From positions 62,001 to 126,000 of the forward strand of contig NZ_JAFEVR010000004.1 in NCBI RefSeq assembly GCF_017352375.1: a DNA stretch of 64,000 bases. The letters are read 5' to 3'. Below the pieces are notes generated by a model that was not told where the DNA came from, searched no databases, and was given only the letters and a program-made list of their open reading frames with translations. Both the position numbers and the translations under genes were made by a program. The stretch comes from Mycolicibacterium sp. S2-37 (lineage in GTDB: Bacteria; Actinomycetota; Actinomycetes; Mycobacteriales; Mycobacteriaceae). Of this stretch, positions 58,631 to 64,000 are shown one piece after another. The stretch's first letter is position 1. Each line of letters starts with the position of its first letter.

Positions 58631-59076
58631 CGGTCACCCGCGTGGCGCGACTCACCGAGGCCGACTGGCGGGTGTTCGCCGTCGTCCGGCTGCAGGCGCT
58701 GACCGATTCGCTCGGCCCGACCGACCCGCAGTACCGCCGCGAGGCGTCGTTCACCGCCGCCCAGTGGCGACGGCGGCTGCGCGAACACGCCGCGTTCACC
58801 GTCCTGGTCGACGACCGCCCGATGGGACTGATCAGCGCCCAGCACCAATCGGCCGATTCGGTCTACCTGTACTCGCTGTGGCTGGCACCCGACGCCCGCG
58901 GACACGGACTGGCCGGGGAACTGCTCGAGGCGGCGGTGCAGTGGGCACGCAGCCGGCAGGTGCACACGGTCACCCTGCGGGTCGCGCCGGACAACTCCGT
59001 GGCCCGGGGTATCTACGAGAAGGCCGGGTTCAGGGTCGCGGCCGCGACCGTCGGGCCGCGCCAGGAACTGGCGATG

Positions 59077-59091
<15 letters not shown>
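58627..59091 (+). CDS. GNAT-family N-acetyltransferase
   Basis: This 154-residue protein has the acetyl-CoA site [27 protein letters not shown] (RGHGLA is the V/L-x-x-R-G-x-G/A motif) and [23 protein letters not shown] 58627 overlaps the ggt stop, so it is coupled to ggt. The acceptor is unknown. Its 3' end overlaps the PH-domain gene by 15 bases in convergent orientation. Confidence 0.9.
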
Positions 59092-61330
<2,239 letters not shown>

Positions 61331-61390
61331 TGTCTGCCACCCTTGCTCAGGAGTACTCGCCTCTCAGTATGAACCAACTGAGAGCGACGA

Positions 61391-62014
61391 TTATTGCCCG
61401 CCGTCTCCGGCGGGCCTGCTCATCAACCGTTCGACGTATTTCGCGATCACGTCGACCTCCAGATTGACCGGGGTGCCGACCGGGGCGGAGCCCAGTGTGG
61501 TCAGACCCAGCGTGGTGGGGATCAGCGAGACCTCGAACCAGTCGTATTCCGCTGCGCGGCCGAGGGAAGACACGGTCAGTGACACGCCGTCGACGGTGAT
61601 GGAGCCCTTCTCCACGACGTAGCGCGCCAGTTCCGCCGGCAGGCCGATCCGCACGACCTCCCAGTGCTCGGACGGTGTGCGCGCAATCACATGGCCGGTG
61701 CCGTCGACGTGGCCCTGGACGATGTGCCCACCGAGACGGCTGTTGACCGCTGCGGCACGTTCGAGGTTGACGTGACTGCCCACCCCGACCGCACCCAGGC
61801 TGGATCGGTTGAGGGTCTCGCCCATCACATCGGCGCTGAACACGCCGTCGGGCAGTACCTCGACGACGGTCAGACAGACGCCGTTGACCGCGATGGAGTC
61901 GCCGTGCCCGGCGTCGGCGGTGACCACGGGGCCACGGATGACCAGGCGGGCGGCGTCGGCGAGATCCTGCTTGCCGACGACCTCGCCGACCTCTTCGACG
62001 ATTCCGGTGAACAT
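61391..62014 (-). CDS. ribC: riboflavin synthase alpha chain
   Basis: This 207-residue protein has two lumazine-binding repeats: MFTGIVEEVGEV, GDSIAVNGVCLTVVE, LGAVGVGSHVNLERA, then GGHIVQGHVDGTGHV and GSITVDGVSLTVSSLG. It makes riboflavin from two lumazines. It is the first gene of the riboflavin cluster here; Rv1413/Rv1414-like genes are missing between ribC and ribBA. Named ribC in mycobacteria, ribE elsewhere. Confidence 0.97.
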   Translation of the reverse strand: MFTGIVEEVGEVVGKQDLADAARLVIRGPVVTADAGHGDSIAVNGVCLTVVEVLPDGVFSADVMGETLNRSSLGAVGVGSHVNLERAAAVNSRLGGHIVQGHVDGTGHVIARTPSEHWEVVRIGLPAELARYVVEKGSITVDGVSLTVSSLGRAAEYDWFEVSLIPTTLGLTTLGSAPVGTPVNLEVDVIAKYVERLMSRPAGDGGQ

Positions 62015-62045
62015 CGGGCCAGCCTATTCCCCGCTGAGCCGATCC

Positions 62046-62073
62046 CCCGGGTCGCTTCGCTCCTGCCCCGCCG
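62046..62073. repeat. short GC-rich repeat (copy B), ribC-lprG gap
   Basis: The + strand reads GGGTCGCTTCGCTCCTGCCC, the reverse complement of the element at 56586-56610 apart from one substitution and two indels. Confidence 0.5.
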
Positions 62074-62109
62074 GAAACGTGGCGACCCGGTCCGCGGAGG
62101 TCGACCCTC

Positions 62110-62115
62110 TACGAT
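62110..62115 (+). promoter_or_regulatory. leaderless -10 element of lprG
   Basis: TACGAT is followed by six bases and the ATG of lprG, with no ribosome site, as in leaderless mycobacterial genes. Confidence 0.55.
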
Positions 62116-62121
62116 GCAGTC

Positions 62122-62829
62122 ATGCCGACGAGCCCACGCCATGCCGCCCAGGCCCTGATCGCCGTCCTCCTCGCCGCCGCGATGTTCGTCGCCGGGTGTT
62201 CGTCGTCCTCGGAGTCCGACGCGCCGCTGCCCGAGGCGGCCCCGCTACTGGCCGACGCGACCCAGACCACCCGCGATCTGAAGAGCGTCCACCTCATGCT
62301 GTCGGTGCAGGGCAGCTTCCCCGAACTGCCCATCGAATCGCTCGAGGGCGACCTGACCAACAGCCCCGCTGTCGCCGCCACGGGTTCGGCGAACATCGTG
62401 TTCCTCGGCCAGCGCCTCGAGGGCGTGCAGTTCGTGGTCGTCGACGGGATCCTCTACGGCGCGATCACCGCAGGCAGCTTCCAGGACTTCGGGCCGGCCG
62501 CCGACATCTACGACATCGCCTCGATCTTGAGCCCGGACAAGGGGCTGGCCAACGTGCTGGCCAACTTCTCCGATCCCAAGGCCGACGGCCGCGAGACGAT
62601 CAACGGTGTGGGCACGGTCCGGCTGACCGGCACGGTGAGCGCCGAGGCGGTCAACGCGATCGCCCCGCAGATCCAGGCCAGCGGTCCGGTACCCGCCACC
62701 GCGTGGGTCCGCGAGGACGGCACCCACGATCTCGTGCAGGTCAAACTGGAGCCCACGCCGGGCAACAGCGTCACGATGACGCTGTCGGACTGGGGTAAGC
62801 AGGTCACCGTCACCAAGCCCGCCGTCTGA
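62122..62829 (+). CDS. lprG: lipoarabinomannan carrier lipoprotein LprG
   Basis: This 235-residue lipoprotein has a signal peptide with lipobox VAGC (Cys 26). The mature LppX/LprAFG domain ([57 protein letters not shown]) forms a pocket for triacylated glycolipids. It moves LAM/LM and triacylglycerides across the envelope together with the P55 transporter, whose start codon overlaps the lprG stop (TGATG). Corresponds to Rv1411c. Confidence 0.96.
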   Translation: MPTSPRHAAQALIAVLLAAAMFVAGCSSSSESDAPLPEAAPLLADATQTTRDLKSVHLMLSVQGSFPELPIESLEGDLTNSPAVAATGSANIVFLGQRLEGVQFVVVDGILYGAITAGSFQDFGPAADIYDIASILSPDKGLANVLANFSDPKADGRETINGVGTVRLTGTVSAEAVNAIAPQIQASGPVPATAWVREDGTHDLVQVKLEPTPGNSVTMTLSDWGKQVTVTKPAV

Positions 62830-64000
62830 TGGGGTCCGTCCAGAACGTCGGGCGCAGCAGGCGCATAGCGATCAGCGCCGGCGGCCTGGCCGTGCTGCTC
62901 GGCGCCCTCGACACCTACGTGGTGATCGCGATCATCCGCGACATCATGATGGACATCGGCATCGCCGTGAACCAGCTGCAGCGCGTCACGCCGATCATCA
63001 CGTGGTATCTGCTCGGGTACATCGCAGCGATGCCGCTGCTCGGACGCGCCTCCGACCGGTTCGGGCGCAAGCTGGTGCTGCAGCTCAGCCTGGCCGGGTT
63101 CGCTGTCGGCTCCGTCGTCACCGCACTGTCCAACGATCTGATCCCCATGGTCATCGGCCGCGCCATCCAGGGCACCGCCAGCGGTGCGCTGCTCCCGGTG
63201 ACGCTGGCGCTGGCCGCCGACCTCTGGGCGACCCGCAACCGCGCCTCGGTACTCGGCGGTATCGGCGCCGCGCAGGAACTCGGCAGTGTGCTCGGCCCGC
63301 TGTACGGCATCGCGGTGGTCGCGGCGCTGAACACCTGGCGCGACGTCTTCTGGATCAACGTTCCGATGGCCGTACTCGCGATGGTGATGATCCACTTCAG
63401 CCTGCCGGCCCGGGTGAAGCCCGACCAGCCCGAGAAGGTCGACGTGGTGGGCGGCGTGCTGCTGGCCGTCGCGCTCGGCCTGATCGTGATCGGCCTCTAC
63501 AACCCGGCGCCCGACGGCAAGAAGATCCTGCCGGACTACGGGCTCCCGCTGCTGCTCGGTGCCGTCGTGGTCCTCGTGGCCTTCTTCGTGTGGGAGAGGT
63601 TCTCCCGCACGCGGCTGATCGAGCCGGCAGGTGTGCACTTCCGGCCGTTCCTGGCCGCCCTGGGCGCCTCGCTGTGTGCGGGTGCCGCGCTGATGGTGAC
63701 CTTGGTCAACGTCGAGCTGTTCGGACAGGGCATCCTCGGGAAGGACCAGACCGACGCGGTGCTGCTGTTGCTGCGCTTCCTGATCGCGCTGCCGATCGGC
63801 GCCGTCATCGGCGGGTGGATCGCCAGCCGGGTCGGCGACCGGATCGTCACATTCGTCGGCCTGCTCATCGCGGCCGGTGGCTACTGGCTGATCTCCAAGT
63901 GGCCGGTGGATCTGCTGTCGGCGCGCCATGATCTGGGCTTCGTCACCCTGCCGGTGCTCGACACCGACCTGGTGATCGCCGGTATCGGACTGGGCCTGGT
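62829..64000 (+). CDS. MFS efflux transporter P55 (Rv1410c), 3' end outside window
   Basis: The frame opens at ATG 62829, sharing one base with the lprG stop, and runs off the right edge (about 390 codons visible). It starts with a hydrophobic segment around [21 protein letters not shown], which includes the Asp of the first helix. The MFS motif [14 protein letters not shown] follows, and then many further hydrophobic segments (for example [18 protein letters not shown]). P55 exports triacylglycerides and drugs with LprG. The lprG-P55 operon is conserved in all mycobacteria. Confidence 0.95.
   Translation, partial: MGSVQNVGRSRRIAISAGGLAVLLGALDTYVVIAIIRDIMMDIGIAVNQLQRVTPIITWYLLGYIAAMPLLGRASDRFGRKLVLQLSLAGFAVGSVVTALSNDLIPMVIGRAIQGTASGALLPVTLALAADLWATRNRASVLGGIGAAQELGSVLGPLYGIAVVAALNTWRDVFWINVPMAVLAMVMIHFSLPARVKPDQPEKVDVVGGVLLAVALGLIVIGLYNPAPDGKKILPDYGLPLLLGAVVVLVAFFVWERFSRTRLIEPAGVHFRPFLAALGASLCAGAALMVTLVNVELFGQGILGKDQTDAVLLLLRFLIALPIGAVIGGWIASRVGDRIVTFVGLLIAAGGYWLISKWPVDLLSARHDLGFVTLPVLDTDLVIAGIGLGL

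Noticed and set aside
61331..62121. FMN riboswitch near the riboflavin genes
   Set aside because: The gaps before ribBA (60 bases) and ribC (107 bases, shared with lprG) are too short and lack the conserved RFN sequence blocks.

Overview
The window is high-GC actinobacterial chromosome, almost certainly from a non-tuberculous Mycobacterium (Mycolicibacterium type). Gene order is, in inverted orientation, that of the M. tuberculosis Rv1410c-Rv1488 segment. Signature genes include inhA/fabG1, ripA/ripB, mptB, lprG with the P55 efflux gene, whiA and the suf operon. Rv numbers are assigned from recall of families and synteny, not from a search. Start codons are often GTG, and neighbouring genes often overlap as ATGA, GTGA or TAGTG.

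Layout. 1-2124: stomatin/NfeD membrane pair and an Rv1486c-like gene. 2149-7962: hemH-inhA-fabG1 preceded by a VWA/DUF58/MoxR operon. 8102-11029: ripB, ripA and a membrane protein. 11218-14830: acn with its TetR repressor acnR, and a small helix-turn-helix protein. 14936-17802: ABC-F ATPase, enoyl-CoA hydratase, thioredoxin. 17824-24625: a membrane protein, then the sufR-sufB-sufD-sufC-sufS-sufU-sufT iron-sulfur operon. 24732-30471: mptB, an ABC exporter, an inserted PhlG-like/TetR pair, and ctaA. 30349-33658: ATP-grasp protein, quinone oxidoreductase, arfB, ctaB. 33820-40223: pentose-phosphate operon tkt-tal-zwf-opcA-pgl. 40260-41675: DUF222/HNH protein. 41699-48253: Rv1444c-like gene, then the glycolytic operon gap-pgk-tpiA-secG-ppc. 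48333-51668: accessory island (solute-binding-fold protein plus two flavin monooxygenases). 51640-56557: uvrC-rapZ-cuvA-whiA. 56666-59091: ggt and a GNAT enzyme. 59077-62014: riboflavin genes with a PH-domain protein. 62122-64000: lprG and the start of the P55 transporter.

The genes are mostly core: central carbon flow (acn, PPP, lower glycolysis, ppc), redox and Fe-S supply (suf, thioredoxin), haem and haem A/O synthesis (hemH, ctaA, ctaB), and the envelope (inhA/fabG1 mycolates, mptB lipoglycans, ripA/ripB peptidoglycan, lprG/P55). The accessory content is small: the PhlG-like/TetR pair, the HNH protein, the monooxygenase island, and perhaps arfB.

The most rewarding observations are regulatory. 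There is a full match to the corynebacterial AcnR operator inside the acn promoter. Twin 18-bp palindromes control the PhlG-like/TetR divergent pair. A LexA-like box lies on the start codon of the HNH gene. GTCACA repeats lie upstream of ripA. A palindrome covers the start of sufR, and 11-bp inverted repeats lie in the monooxygenase island. I saw no tRNA, rRNA, CRISPR, insertion sequence or prophage. No gene-free stretch exceeds 300 bases. I do not see a clearly new multi-gene system.
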